DNA from: Rhizobiaceae bacterium
GTDB lineage: Bacteria > Pseudomonadota > Alphaproteobacteria > Rhizobiales > Rhizobiaceae
Assembly (NCBI GenBank): GCA_029212415.1
Contig: JARGOF010000051.1
Location: 1 to 38,129, forward strand
Reading direction: 5' to 3'
Length of the DNA stretch: 38,129 nucleotides
The translations under genes were made by a program, and so were the position numbers. Below the pieces are notes generated by a model that did no database searches, had not been told where the DNA came from, and was given only the letters and a program-made list of their open reading frames with translations. Shown piece by piece: positions 17,053-26,466 of this stretch; the first letter of the stretch is position 1, and each line of letters opens with the position of its first letter.

Positions 17053-19395
17053 ATGGCAGAAGCGCAACACACACGCGCTGCTGGGGGGGAGACTCTATCC
17101 GGCATTCACGATGCCCATGATTGGCGTTCAGATCTCGCAGGTCACGTGAAGCTTATTGCCAAACCAGCCTACAGCAGATTGCTGAAAGTTGAGCCCTATC
17201 TCAGGCGATCAATTCCAGCACTGATTGTGGCGTTTCTGGTGGTGGTAGCCGCTGCCAGGTTCATGGACCTTCTGGAAGAGCACTCACAAATCGAAGCCAA
17301 TGCAAAACAGGCAACAGCATTGACTGCGCTTGCCAGCGCCGCTGCCCTCGCGAGGGAAAAGAAAGCCTTTGCAGCACAGCAACGCTGGGATGTCGAAGTG
17401 CGCATCGGCAATGCGCTCCCGGCGATGCTGGTGACAGACGGACGTTTCGTGCTGATTTCCAATCCTGAAGGCAGCATTTTTGCAGCGACCTCCATCGGCA
17501 ATGATTTTGTCGGGCGCAACCTGGAGCAGGTCTTGGCAGGTTCTTCGGAACTTCGGCTGTTTGGATTGCGCGCCGGTGTTCAAAAGTTCCGATACAGAAA
17601 TATCTCCTACTTTGGATCAAAGGCCGATCTTCCAGACGGCATAGGCAGCGTCACTGTGTTGACGCCGACCGCTCAGGTCTTCAGCCCGTGGAGACAGGAA
17701 GTCTCGCTCAATGTGACACTGTTTGCAGCCACATCGAGCATTTTGCTGGTCATTCTCTACGCCTATTTCACTCAGGCGTCCCGCGCCCGGGATGCAGATG
17801 ATATTTACCTCGAGGCGCACCACCGGGTCGATACGGCTCTTTCAAGAGGCCGATGCGGATTGTGGAACTGGGATTTGAATCTGGGACGCCTGTACTGGTC
17901 GCGCTCCATGTATGAAATCCTTGGCCAGCCACCGCGCGATTGCGTCCTTTCCTTTGGTGATGTCAATCACCTGATGCACCCTGACGACAAAAGCCTTTTC
18001 GAGGTTGCCCGGTCCATCATGCGTGACAAGGTCAAGGAGGTCGATCACCTCTTTCGAATGCGGCATGCAGACGGTCATTATGTTCTGCTCAGGGCACGCG
18101 GTCAGATCACCAGTGATGCAGCGGACCAAAGCCATCTGATCGGCATAGCCATGGATGTAACGGAGCAGCATCGCCTGGCGCAACGCTCCGTCGAGGCCGA
18201 TCAGCGGTTGCTGGATGCGGTGGAGAGCACCTCGGAAGCCTTCGTCCTTTGGGACAAGGATGACCGCCTTGTCATGTGCAATTCAAAATTCCAGCGCATT
18301 TTCGGCTTGCCGGACGACGTCACACAACCGGGCGTTCCGCGCGAAAAGGTACTGGCTGAGGCCAAACGTCCGATTGTCAAAACCCAGATGCCCGGTGGCA
18401 GCGGCAGCAATGACGCCAAGAGCATGGAGGTGCAATTGGCGGATGGGCGCTGGCTGCAGATCAATCAGCGCAATACACGCGATGGCGGGTCGGTGTCGGT
18501 GCATACGGATATCACCCAGTTGAAAAGACATCAGGATCGTTTGCGCGAATCCGAAAGACGTCTGATGGCCAGCATTGGGGATCTTTCAGCGTCGCAGGGC
18601 ACTCTGGAAAAGACGGCCGCGGAACTCAGCGAATTGAATGCCAAATATCTGGCGGAAAAGGATCGTGCCGAGGCCGCCAACAAGGCCAAATCAGAATTCC
18701 TCGCCAATATGTCGCATGAATTGCGAACACCGCTCAATGCCATCATCGGGTTTTCCGAAATCCTGCAGACCCGGATGTTCGGCCCTCTTGGCTCGGAAAA
18801 ATACAGCGAGTATGCCGACGATATCAACAGCAGCGGCAAACACCTGCTGGGTGTTATCAACGATATTCTCGACATGGCCAAAATCGAGGCCGGGCGACTG
18901 CAACTGGAATATGAAACCATCGACATCGCCCCCTTGATCGAGGAGACCTTGCGGTTGATTGCGATACCGGCCCGGGACAAATCAATTCTGCTGGAGGCAA
19001 AAATATCTGCTGGATTGACACTGTCGGCCGACCGGCGAGCCATCAAGCAGATCCTGCTCAACCTGCTGTCGAATGCCGTTAAATTTACCGAGAATGACGG
19101 GCGTATTTCGGTGCGCGCCCGCAAGCACTCCGGTGCCGTTACACTGACGATCGAAGACACCGGCATCGGCATATCGAAAGCCGCTCTGAAGACAATAGGC
19201 CAGCCTTTCGAGCAGGTTCAGAACCAGTTTTCCAAGAGCCGTGGCGGCTCCGGTCTGGGCCTTGCGATCTCCCGCGCGCTGGTCACCATTCATGGCGGCG
19301 CGATGAAAATAAGATCCACCAAAGGTGTAGGAACAATCGTGGCGCTTCGCATGCCGGTTGCTCCAGCCGGGGAGGAGGACCCCGAAACAAGCTGA
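17053..19395 (+). CDS. pleC: PAS-domain sensor histidine kinase, PleC-like (PdhS family)
   Basis: This 780-residue membrane kinase probably controls DivK and, through it, CtrA, linking cell polarity to the cell cycle. Hydrophobic segments at about 53-70 and 219-239 flank a periplasmic or sensor part. Two PAS domains follow (about 264-373, with LWNWDLNLGRLYWS and LIGIAMDVTEQ; and 385-490, with STSEAFVLWDKDDRLV and VHTDITQLK). A coiled linker (about 491-545) leads to HisKA with H555 in NMSHELRTPLNAIIGFSEI; the GFSE ending is typical of the DivJ/PleC group. The HATPase has N (LLNLLSNAVKF), G1 (EDTGIGI) and G2 (GSGLGL) boxes. ATG 17053 is preferred over GTG 17044 by ribosome site spacing. The order next to glnE agrees with what I remember for rhizobial pleC; DivJ or another PdhS paralogue is the alternative. 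Confidence 0.82.
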   Translation: MAEAQHTRAAGGETLSGIHDAHDWRSDLAGHVKLIAKPAYSRLLKVEPYLRRSIPALIVAFLVVVAAARFMDLLEEHSQIEANAKQATALTALASAAALAREKKAFAAQQRWDVEVRIGNALPAMLVTDGRFVLISNPEGSIFAATSIGNDFVGRNLEQVLAGSSELRLFGLRAGVQKFRYRNISYFGSKADLPDGIGSVTVLTPTAQVFSPWRQEVSLNVTLFAATSSILLVILYAYFTQASRARDADDIYLEAHHRVDTALSRGRCGLWNWDLNLGRLYWSRSMYEILGQPPRDCVLSFGDVNHLMHPDDKSLFEVARSIMRDKVKEVDHLFRMRHADGHYVLLRARGQITSDAADQSHLIGIAMDVTEQHRLAQRSVEADQRLLDAVESTSEAFVLWDKDDRLVMCNSKFQRIFGLPDDVTQPGVPREKVLAEAKRPIVKTQMPGGSGSNDAKSMEVQLADGRWLQINQRNTRDGGSVSVHTDITQLKRHQDRLRESERRLMASIGDLSASQGTLEKTAAELSELNAKYLAEKDRAEAANKAKSEFLANMSHELRTPLNAIIGFSEILQTRMFGPLGSEKYSEYADDINSSGKHLLGVINDILDMAKIEAGRLQLEYETIDIAPLIEETLRLIAIPARDKSILLEAKISAGLTLSADRRAIKQILLNLLSNAVKFTENDGRISVRARKHSGAVTLTIEDTGIGISKAALKTIGQPFEQVQNQFSKSRGGSGLGLAISRALVTIHGGAMKIRSTKGVGTIVALRMPVAPAGEEDPETS

Positions 19396-19480
19396 AGACC
19401 CTCAAGGCCTTTGCACAGATGAAAAGCAGCTTTTCCAACGAATTCAAGAATGCCCTGCGGCAAACTCGGGCACTGGCCCA

Positions 19481-19512
19481 CCCCGGATCTTCGTTGATCC
19501 GGGGATTTTTTT
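19481..19512 (+). terminator. Rho-independent terminator of the PleC-like gene
   Basis: A perfect 9-bp stem (CCCCGGATC at 19481-19489, GATCCGGGG at 19496-19504) with a TTCGTT loop is followed by A and seven T residues. It lies between the converging kinase and glnE genes; the T run faces the kinase side. Confidence 0.93.
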
Positions 19513-19544
19513 GGCTGTTTTGCCCGCGCCATAGCTCTATCGGA

Positions 19545-22511
19545 TCACGAAGGCATTTCCTCTCGCTGATGCAGCGTGCGTACCAAAATTTCACGGACTG
19601 ATCCGGAAATCGATGCCAAGTGGGCTTCCAGCGTTGACAGGTCGGGAAAATCGACACGCCTGAGCATCAGGTCCACAAAGGCTTTGGGTGATTTTTGAGG
19701 ATCAAATTTCCCATCAAGACAAAGACGGGTGATCTGGGAAATACGCGTGTAGAGAGCCAAAGCCTCCAACAAGGTCTCGGTATCCCCTTCCCCGAGCATC
19801 TTTGCCCCAAAGCACTCAATCACGCCCTTTGTCAAAGTGTTGCAATCATCGACAGGCAATTCCATGGCCGGCGCCTGCAAACGCATGAACTGGGCCATGA
19901 ACTCGATATCGATGATACCGCCCGGTATCAACTTGAGATCCCAGATATTGGAGGGTGGTTTTTCCACTTCGATACGCTGACGCATGGCAGCCACTTCGCC
20001 AGCAAGTGTTGCAACATCGCGTTTGCGGCCCAGAACAGTGTCGAAAACCTCTTCAGCTTCCGCCTTCAGGCGGGGATCCCCGGCAACGACACGGGCCCGG
20101 GTCAGGGCCATGTGTTCCCAGCTCCAGGCCTGTTCCATCTGGTATTTTCGGAAGGCACGGATATGCGTTGCCACCGGTCCCTTGTTGCCGGATGGTCGCA
20201 GACGAAAGTCCACCTCATACAGAATGCCCTCGGCCATGGGTGCCGACAGGGCGGCGATCAAACGTTGGGTAAAGCGCGTATAGTATCGAACCGGATCGAC
20301 GGGTTTGGCGCCATCCGACTGCACACAATCCGCATCATGGGTGTAGAGCAGGATCAGATCGACATCGGATTCGGCTGTCATTTCAAGACTGCCGAGTTTG
20401 CCCAATCCGACAATCGCAACCCGGCCTCCGCAAACACGGCCATGGGCCTGTTCCATTTCACCCTGAACAGCCTGCGTTGCGGCCTGCACGGCAAGATCCG
20501 CCAGATAGGTATAGGCGCGCCCTGCCCTTTCTGCATCAATGGCGCCGGTCAACAGGCGAACACCGATCAGGAACTTTTGCTCGGCTGCAAAAATCCGCAG
20601 CCGATCAAGGATTTCCTCATAGGCGAAATCACCCACCAGGAAGGCATCCAACCGCTCGGCAAGATTGGCCCGGTCCGGCAATTCGGCAAGCAGGGCCGGA
20701 TCCAGCATTCCATCAAATACATGAGGCTTGCGGCTGATGACCTCGGCCAGTCTTGGTGCCGACGCCATAATGTTGATCAGCACCGACAGCAGCCCCGGAT
20801 TGTTGCCCAGCATCGAAAAAAGCTGGATGCCGGCCGGCAGTCCGGACAGAAATGCATCAAATCGCAGCAGCGTTTCATCAGCCCGTTTGGTGTCGGAAAA
20901 TGCCTGCAACAGGACGGGCATGAGTTCGGTAAGGCGCTCGCGTGCGCTTGATGTCTGTGTTGCCCGGTAGCGGCCATAGTGCCAGGTGCGGATAATGCGA
21001 GACATGTCCGAGGGCCGTTCAAACCCCATTTTTGCCAAGGTGCTGATCGTATCGGGATCATCCCCGTCACCGGTGAACACCAGATTGCCCGCTTCCGATG
21101 CCAGCACGCTCTCGTTTTCGAACAGTTGGGCATAATGATCTTCGACCAGGGCCCAGGTCTCCAGCAATTGGCTGGAAAATTCTTCGGGCCTGTCATAGCC
21201 CATCATCAGCGAAACCTGGCGGAACTCCTCTTCGTCCTCGGGCAGGATATGGCTTTGCTCATCGCGGCGCATCTGAATGCGGTGTTCGACATCACGCAGG
21301 AACCAGTAGGCTTTGCGCAAAACCTCTTCGGCATCTGGATCTATCCATCGCGCCTCGGCCAGAGCCGCCAATGTCTCATCGGTCTGACGTGTTCTCAGCC
21401 ACGGCATACGACCGCCAGCGATCAATTGCTGGGTCTGCACAAAAAACTCGATTTCACGAATTCCGCCACGGCCCAGTTTGACATTGTGGCCGCGCACCCG
21501 GATCTCGCCATAGCCCTTGTGGGCATGGATCTGTCGCTTTATCGAATGAATGTCTGCAATGGCACCATAATCGAGGTATTTGCGGTAGACGAAAGGCGCC
21601 AGGTCACGGCAATAGGATTCGCCCGTAACCATGTCTCCAGCAGCTGGTGAGGCCTTGATATAGGCCGCTCGCTCCCAGTTTTGCCCCCTGGCGCCATAAT
21701 AATGCATGGCTGCATCATAGGGCAGCGCCAGCGGCGTTGATCCTGGGTCCGGTCGCAACCGCAGATCGGTCCTGAAGACATATCCGTCGCCTGTCCTTTC
21801 CTGCAGAATGCGGATGAGCTTTCGTACCAGACGGGAGAATACCTCTGTGCCTTCGTCCTCATCCGTCACGATTTCCGCTTGCGGATCATAAAGGACAACC
21901 AGATCGATATCGGAGGAATAGTTCAATTCACCAGAACCCAGCTTGCCCATCCCGATAATGGCCAGGCCGGATCCCTTGCTGGGGTCTTCGACATCTTTCA
22001 GGCTGAGTTTGCCAGCCTTGTGGCCCGACAAAAGCAGATGGTCTGTTGCAGCACTGACGGCGGCTCTGGCGAAGGAGCTCAGCCAACCGGTGATGCGCGG
22101 CGTTTGAAATACCCGTGCAAGATCATAGAGGGCCAGAGAGAAGGCCATCTGACGCTTGAGCTGGCGCAGGCGGGTCATCAGGCCGGCTTCTGCCGGATAT
22201 TGCTTCCATGCATCGCGCGCGTCGCTCACCAGTTCCTGCATCAGAGCGTCCGGCCTGCTGTGCATGGTTCTCCAGACATCCGCCGGGTGGGTCCTGGCGA
22301 TGTCGTTCAAATAGGGAGAAAGGGTCATGGCGGCCAACAGCAGTTGGCGTGCCGGCGTGTCGCTTTGGAGAAATACGACCAGTTCAGGACAACCGGTCGC
22401 CGCAGACAACAGGTCGCGAAGCGCCCGATCAAAGGCCTCCTGTGAAGCAGCCCTGATCGGCAGGCCACCGCTCATGACAATCTGCGAAAATTCCTCGTGT
22501 GCACTTTTCAA
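19545..22511 (-). CDS. glnE: Bifunctional glutamine synthetase adenylyltransferase/deadenylase
   Basis: GlnE attaches AMP to glutamine synthetase and removes it again, in response to PII and glutamine, and so tunes ammonia assimilation. The 988-residue length fits the family. The two nucleotidyltransferase sites are GMGKLGSGELNYSSDIDLVV (about residues 185-205) and GLGKLGSLEMTAESDVDLIL (about 700-720), each with the DxD pair. Helical regulatory regions follow both, including the RGGIREIEFFVQ and PGGIIDIEFMAQ segments. The start is uncertain. TTG 22511 follows AGGG at usual spacing, while ATG 22475 has a poorly spaced site. It lies 12 bases after a histidine kinase gene on the same strand, so it is probably the last gene of a response regulator-kinase-glnE operon. 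Confidence 0.95.
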   Translation of the reverse strand: MKSAHEEFSQIVMSGGLPIRAASQEAFDRALRDLLSAATGCPELVVFLQSDTPARQLLLAAMTLSPYLNDIARTHPADVWRTMHSRPDALMQELVSDARDAWKQYPAEAGLMTRLRQLKRQMAFSLALYDLARVFQTPRITGWLSSFARAAVSAATDHLLLSGHKAGKLSLKDVEDPSKGSGLAIIGMGKLGSGELNYSSDIDLVVLYDPQAEIVTDEDEGTEVFSRLVRKLIRILQERTGDGYVFRTDLRLRPDPGSTPLALPYDAAMHYYGARGQNWERAAYIKASPAAGDMVTGESYCRDLAPFVYRKYLDYGAIADIHSIKRQIHAHKGYGEIRVRGHNVKLGRGGIREIEFFVQTQQLIAGGRMPWLRTRQTDETLAALAEARWIDPDAEEVLRKAYWFLRDVEHRIQMRRDEQSHILPEDEEEFRQVSLMMGYDRPEEFSSQLLETWALVEDHYAQLFENESVLASEAGNLVFTGDGDDPDTISTLAKMGFERPSDMSRIIRTWHYGRYRATQTSSARERLTELMPVLLQAFSDTKRADETLLRFDAFLSGLPAGIQLFSMLGNNPGLLSVLINIMASAPRLAEVISRKPHVFDGMLDPALLAELPDRANLAERLDAFLVGDFAYEEILDRLRIFAAEQKFLIGVRLLTGAIDAERAGRAYTYLADLAVQAATQAVQGEMEQAHGRVCGGRVAIVGLGKLGSLEMTAESDVDLILLYTHDADCVQSDGAKPVDPVRYYTRFTQRLIAALSAPMAEGILYEVDFRLRPSGNKGPVATHIRAFRKYQMEQAWSWEHMALTRARVVAGDPRLKAEAEEVFDTVLGRKRDVATLAGEVAAMRQRIEVEKPPSNIWDLKLIPGGIIDIEFMAQFMRLQAPAMELPVDDCNTLTKGVIECFGAKMLGEGDTETLLEALALYTRISQITRLCLDGKFDPQKSPKAFVDLMLRRVDFPDLSTLEAHLASISGSVREILVRTLHQREEMPS

Positions 22512-22523
22512 ATTCCAACCCTG

Positions 22524-23918
22524 TCAGCCAAAAACCATCATTGCATGCAGGCCTGTTTGCCCGCTTTCGCCATTGCTTTCAAGGACAAGTTGGCCCCCGT
22601 GCATGTCCATGATGGCCTCAACCAGGCTGAGACCCAATCCGGTTCCCGGCTTTGAACGGCTTTCGTCCAGCCTGACAAAGCGCTTGATCACGTCCTGGCG
22701 TCTGTTTTCGGGTATTCCAGGGCCATTGTCTCTCACCGAGAGCACCTTCTTGCCATCCACATTCTCAAGGCAAATCACGACTTCAGCCTCTGCCTGATTG
22801 TCTGCAGAATATTTTATGGCATTGTCGATCAGATTGCTGAAGGCCTGCCCGATCAGTTCCCTGTTGCCGGAAACATGGATACCATCGGCAATGGCAGATG
22901 AAAGCTGCACGCCCGCCTCTTCGGCCACGGGTTCATAAAGCTCTTCCGTGTCACGGGCAATTTGCGACAGGTCGACATCATTCATTTCCGCCACAGCGGA
23001 CCCTGCTTCAACCCGGGAAATCGTCAGCAAGGCATTGAAGGTGCGGATCAACTGATCCGATTCATCAATCATGTCCTCCATTGCCGCGCGATATTCGGCT
23101 GCATCATCTGCTCCCGACAGGGCAGCTTCGGCGCGATTGCGAAGCCTTGTCAGAGGCGTTTTCAAATCATGTGCAATATTGTCGGAAACCTGCCGCAACC
23201 CCTCATTGAGCTTCTCGATGCGACCGAGCATGGCATTCAAAGCGCCTGAGAGGCGGTCAAATTCGTCACCGGAACCACTGACTGGCAATCTCTGGCTGAG
23301 ATCACCTGCCATGATCTTCTGGCTGGCCTGCGAAACCCGGTCGATCCGATGCAAGGCGCCGCGGCCAATGAAAAACCAGATGAGCAAGGCACCCACGACC
23401 ATGATACCGAGCGCTATGGCAAGAGAGCGTCTGATGGTCGTGCGAAATTGCGTTGGTTCCCCCAGATCCCTTCCGACGAGAACCCGCATGCCATTGGGCA
23501 GGAAGATAACCTCCGCCAGCGCCTGGTGCCCAGGCGTGCCTTCCGGCTGGTAGAACCGCCGATAGGAAAAGGGTCTTTCTGTCCAGCCCTGCCGGTCAAG
23601 GATGCCTGGTTGCAGGCTGGCGACATTACCGGCGAGAATACTCCCGTTGGGCGCGGCGATCGTATAGAGATTGGCACTGGGTTCCCTTGAGCGGCGATCA
23701 ATATGCGTGATCAGCAAGGCAACACCGCCACGACGATAAAAATTGCCCAGGACCTTGAGCTCGTCCTGCACCACCTGCTTGGTCTGATTGGTGAGCAGGC
23801 TTGTGGTCATGTCGGTCACATAGAACACCAGCACAACGGCGCTGATGGCAAACAGGCCGAGATAAAGCGCCGACAACCGAACGGCTGTTGTGCGCAGAAG
23901 TGCCCTGAACCGGCTCAT
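22524..23918 (-). CDS. Two-component sensor histidine kinase with HAMP domain
   Basis: This 464-residue inner-membrane kinase has transmembrane segments near residues 15-35 and 166-185 around a periplasmic sensor region of about 130 residues. A HAMP linker follows (about 186-240), then HisKA with H250 in SDNIAHDLKTPLTRLR, and an HATPase with NLIDNAIKYS (N box), DNGPGIP (397-403) and GTGLGLS (425-431). The start ATG directly abuts the response regulator stop codon, so the pair is translationally coupled. The stimulus is unknown. Its position beside degP in rhizobia-like gene order hints at envelope sensing. It is distinct from the FeuPQ system in the same window. Confidence 0.92.
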   Translation of the reverse strand: MSRFRALLRTTAVRLSALYLGLFAISAVVLVFYVTDMTTSLLTNQTKQVVQDELKVLGNFYRRGGVALLITHIDRRSREPSANLYTIAAPNGSILAGNVASLQPGILDRQGWTERPFSYRRFYQPEGTPGHQALAEVIFLPNGMRVLVGRDLGEPTQFRTTIRRSLAIALGIMVVGALLIWFFIGRGALHRIDRVSQASQKIMAGDLSQRLPVSGSGDEFDRLSGALNAMLGRIEKLNEGLRQVSDNIAHDLKTPLTRLRNRAEAALSGADDAAEYRAAMEDMIDESDQLIRTFNALLTISRVEAGSAVAEMNDVDLSQIARDTEELYEPVAEEAGVQLSSAIADGIHVSGNRELIGQAFSNLIDNAIKYSADNQAEAEVVICLENVDGKKVLSVRDNGPGIPENRRQDVIKRFVRLDESRSKPGTGLGLSLVEAIMDMHGGQLVLESNGESGQTGLHAMMVFG

Positions 23919-24596
23919 TTAACTGTCGGATTTCAGGATGTAGCCTGCACCCCTTACGGTGCGAAGCAATGCCTCGTCATAGCCCTTTTCAATTTTCGAC
24001 CTGAGCCTTGAGATGTGGACATCAATGACATTTGTCTGCGGATCAAAATGATAGTCCCAGACATTTTCCAGCAACATGGTTCGCGTCACAACCTGTCCTG
24101 CATGTTTCATCAAATATTCAAGCAGCCTGAATTCGCGGGGCTGCAGGTTAATCTTCTGTCCCGCCCGGTGCACTTCATGGGCCAATCGGTCCAACTCCAG
24201 ATCGGCGACCTTGTAGACCGTTTCATTGTCGCGCATGCCCTTGCGTCGTCCCAGAACCTCGACACGGGCCAGCAGTTCGGAAAAGGAATAGGGTTTGGGG
24301 AGATAGTCGTCACCGCCTGCACGCAGACCTGTAACCCGGTCGTCAACCTGACCAAGTGCCGACAGGATCAGGATGGGTGTCTCAATCGACTTTTTTCGCA
24401 GCTCACTGACAATGGAAAGGCCGTCACGCTTGGGCAGCATGCGATCAATGACCATGACATCGTAAGTGTTTTCCGTCGCCAGATAAAAACCGACATCACC
24501 ATCGCTGGCATGGTCTGTCACAATACCAGCTTCGTTGAACGCCTTGATCAGATAAGCCGCCGCCTCCAGATCGTCTTCAATAACCAGAATTTTCAT
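23919..24596 (-). CDS. OmpR-family response regulator
   Basis: This 225-residue regulator has a receiver domain (MKILVIEDDLEAA, phospho-acceptor D51 in VIDRMLP, and the conserved KP at about 101-102) and a C-terminal winged-helix DNA-binding domain (LQPREFRLLEYLMKHAGQVVTRTMLLENVW, HISRLRSKI). It is the partner of the kinase encoded directly after it. ATG 24596 is chosen because receivers normally begin this close to the KILVIEDD strand. ATG 24605 or 24638 in the same frame would add 3 or 14 residues. No strong ribosome binding site separates these choices. Targets are unknown; degP and this operon are candidates by position. Confidence 0.92.
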   Translation of the reverse strand: MKILVIEDDLEAAAYLIKAFNEAGIVTDHASDGDVGFYLATENTYDVMVIDRMLPKRDGLSIVSELRKKSIETPILILSALGQVDDRVTGLRAGGDDYLPKPYSFSELLARVEVLGRRKGMRDNETVYKVADLELDRLAHEVHRAGQKINLQPREFRLLEYLMKHAGQVVTRTMLLENVWDYHFDPQTNVIDVHISRLRSKIEKGYDEALLRTVRGAGYILKSDS

Positions 24597-24684
24597 GGCT
24601 GGCATATTAGTCAATTCTACAGGTGAAAAACAAATCATAAGATGGCTTGCCGGCGGGTACCGGCAATCTTCTGGAGAAATAGAT

Positions 24685-24712
24685 GACAGCGGGCCGATGG
24701 GGGCCCGCTGTC
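24685..24712 (-). terminator. Terminator of degP
   Basis: A perfect 11-bp stem (GACAGCGGGCC at 24685-24695, GGCCCGCTGTC at 24702-24712) lies about 50 bases past the degP stop. On the minus strand it is followed by ATCTATTTC, a modest T-rich tract. It falls between degP and the response regulator operon, so degP is probably transcribed separately. Confidence 0.75.
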
Positions 24713-24759
24713 TGCAGAATCGGGTAACCGGTCGGGGCAGGACCGCCTACCCGTTCTGA

Positions 24760-26304
24760 TCAGGTTTTGGCAAGTGGCAAGGCGACAAACCGATTGCTGT
24801 TTTGCGTGTTCAACTGGAACAGCACTGCCTTGCGGCCTGTTTCAGATGCCGCTTCCACTGCCGATGCGACATCCTTGGCCGATTGCACCGCGACATTGTT
24901 GACGGAGACGATGATATCGCCCTTGCTGAAACCACGTTCCGCAGCCAGACTTTCCGGCTCCACCGAGACGATTTCCAGACCTTTGGCATCTTCTGCCGGT
25001 TTCACCATCAAGCCAAACTGCTTGAGCGATTCGCCGTCATTTGTGCTGGCCGGGCTGTCGTCCTTAGCAGACGCTTTCTTGACGTCCTTCAGCGCTTCTA
25101 TCGTCACCGATATGCTGCGACTTTCTCCATTACGCCAGACGGTGAGGTCGACATCCTTGCCGGGTTTGACATTGGCGATCCTACGCGCCAGATCCCGCGG
25201 ATCCTTGATTGTCTCGCCGTCCACTGCAGTGACCACATCGCCCGATTCCATGCCTGCCTTCTTGGCCGGTGAATCGTCCTGCGGTTCGGTGACCAGGGCG
25301 CCTTTGGACTCGGCAAGTCCGAGTGATTCGGCAATGTCATCCGTTACGGGCTGGATCTGAACACCCAGCCAGCCGCGTTCGATCGTGCCGTCATCCATCA
25401 GATCGGTAACAACCGAGTCGGCAAGCGAGGCGGGAATCGCAAAGGCGATACCGACATTGCCACCGGAGGGTGAGAAGATCGCCGTATTGACGCCAATGAC
25501 CTCGCCTTGAAGATTGAACGTCGGGCCACCTGAATTGCCGCGGTTCACCGCTGCATCGACCTGGATAAAGTCATCATAGGGGCCAGCGCCGATATCACGG
25601 CCACGGGCTGAAATGATGCCGGCGGTTACCGTGCCGCCCAGACCGAAGGGATTGCCGACAGCAACGACCCAGTCGCCTATGCGGGTTTTGTCATCACTGG
25701 CAAATTCCACATAGGTGAAGTCCTCATCGCTATCGACCTTGAGAACGGCAAGATCGGTGCGTGCATCCTTGCCAACGAGTGTCGCATCCAGCTCGGTGCC
25801 GTCATGGAGAATGACTGAAAACTCCGTACCATCATCGACGACATGGTTGTTTGTCACCAGGTATCCGTCAGCCGTGATGAAGAAGCCCGATCCTTGCGAA
25901 ACAGGTCGTGCGCGCCGTGGTTGGAGCGGTTCAGCCCCCCTGTTGTCACGTTCACTGAATTGATCCGGTTTGCCCATGCCTTTTCCAAAACCGAAGTCCT
26001 TGAACAGGCGGCGCATCGGATGATCTTTGGGCAGATTGTCCAACCCGGGAATTCCAAGGCTGAAACCATCGGATGAGACCGGCGTGATATTCGATTTGAC
26101 ACGAACGGATACGACCGCCGGTGTGACCGCTTCCACAACATCGGCAAATCCGGGAACGGAAGGTGCCTCTACCCGAACAGCATCGGCGTAGGCTGACTGA
26201 ACGCGTGCAGGAATGCCGCTGGTCATCATAACCGCTGCCAGACCCAGCACGGCTGTGGTGGTCAGTAATCCCTTGCGGGTCAAATGATCATATTTCTTGA
26301 GCAT
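24760..26304 (-). CDS. degP: DegP/HtrA-type periplasmic serine protease (Do family)
   Basis: DegP degrades or refolds damaged proteins in the periplasm. The 514-residue protein has a long signal region (about 1-40, ending near SAYA/D), a trypsin-like domain with the triad H154 (TNNHVV), D184 (RTDLAV) and S258 (GNSGGP), and two PDZ domains (about 310-400 and 420-510). A glycine- and charge-rich loop around residues 72-135 sits where the LA loop of HtrA proteins is found. ATG 26304 is chosen because AAAGGA lies seven bases upstream; ATG 26310 is too close to that site. A 7-bp inverted repeat lies in the leader at 26347-26377. The Do family is certain; DegP versus DegQ-type function is less so. 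Confidence 0.95.
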   Translation of the reverse strand: MLKKYDHLTRKGLLTTTAVLGLAAVMMTSGIPARVQSAYADAVRVEAPSVPGFADVVEAVTPAVVSVRVKSNITPVSSDGFSLGIPGLDNLPKDHPMRRLFKDFGFGKGMGKPDQFSERDNRGAEPLQPRRARPVSQGSGFFITADGYLVTNNHVVDDGTEFSVILHDGTELDATLVGKDARTDLAVLKVDSDEDFTYVEFASDDKTRIGDWVVAVGNPFGLGGTVTAGIISARGRDIGAGPYDDFIQVDAAVNRGNSGGPTFNLQGEVIGVNTAIFSPSGGNVGIAFAIPASLADSVVTDLMDDGTIERGWLGVQIQPVTDDIAESLGLAESKGALVTEPQDDSPAKKAGMESGDVVTAVDGETIKDPRDLARRIANVKPGKDVDLTVWRNGESRSISVTIEALKDVKKASAKDDSPASTNDGESLKQFGLMVKPAEDAKGLEIVSVEPESLAAERGFSKGDIIVSVNNVAVQSAKDVASAVEAASETGRKAVLFQLNTQNSNRFVALPLAKT

Positions 26305-26346
26305 GAGCATATCCTTTGGCTGTTGCATCAATTTGCATGACCATCA

Positions 26347-26377
26347 GATAGGCTCTGTGACCTTACCGCCGCCTATC
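26347..26377. promoter_or_regulatory. Inverted repeat upstream of degP
   Basis: GATAGGC (26347-26353) and GCCTATC (26371-26377) form a 7-bp inverted repeat with a 17-base spacer, 43 to 73 bases before the degP start. The centre-to-centre distance of 24 bases is close to two helical turns, so it could be an operator; it could also fold in the leader RNA. Confidence 0.35.
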
Positions 26378-26466
26378 CGGCAGATGAATATTTGGTAATG
26401 TTGCGGTGGATTGTCGGCAAGGAAATGGTTCCGGGCGATGCCAGCGCATTTCTGGGCGGTGTTGTG

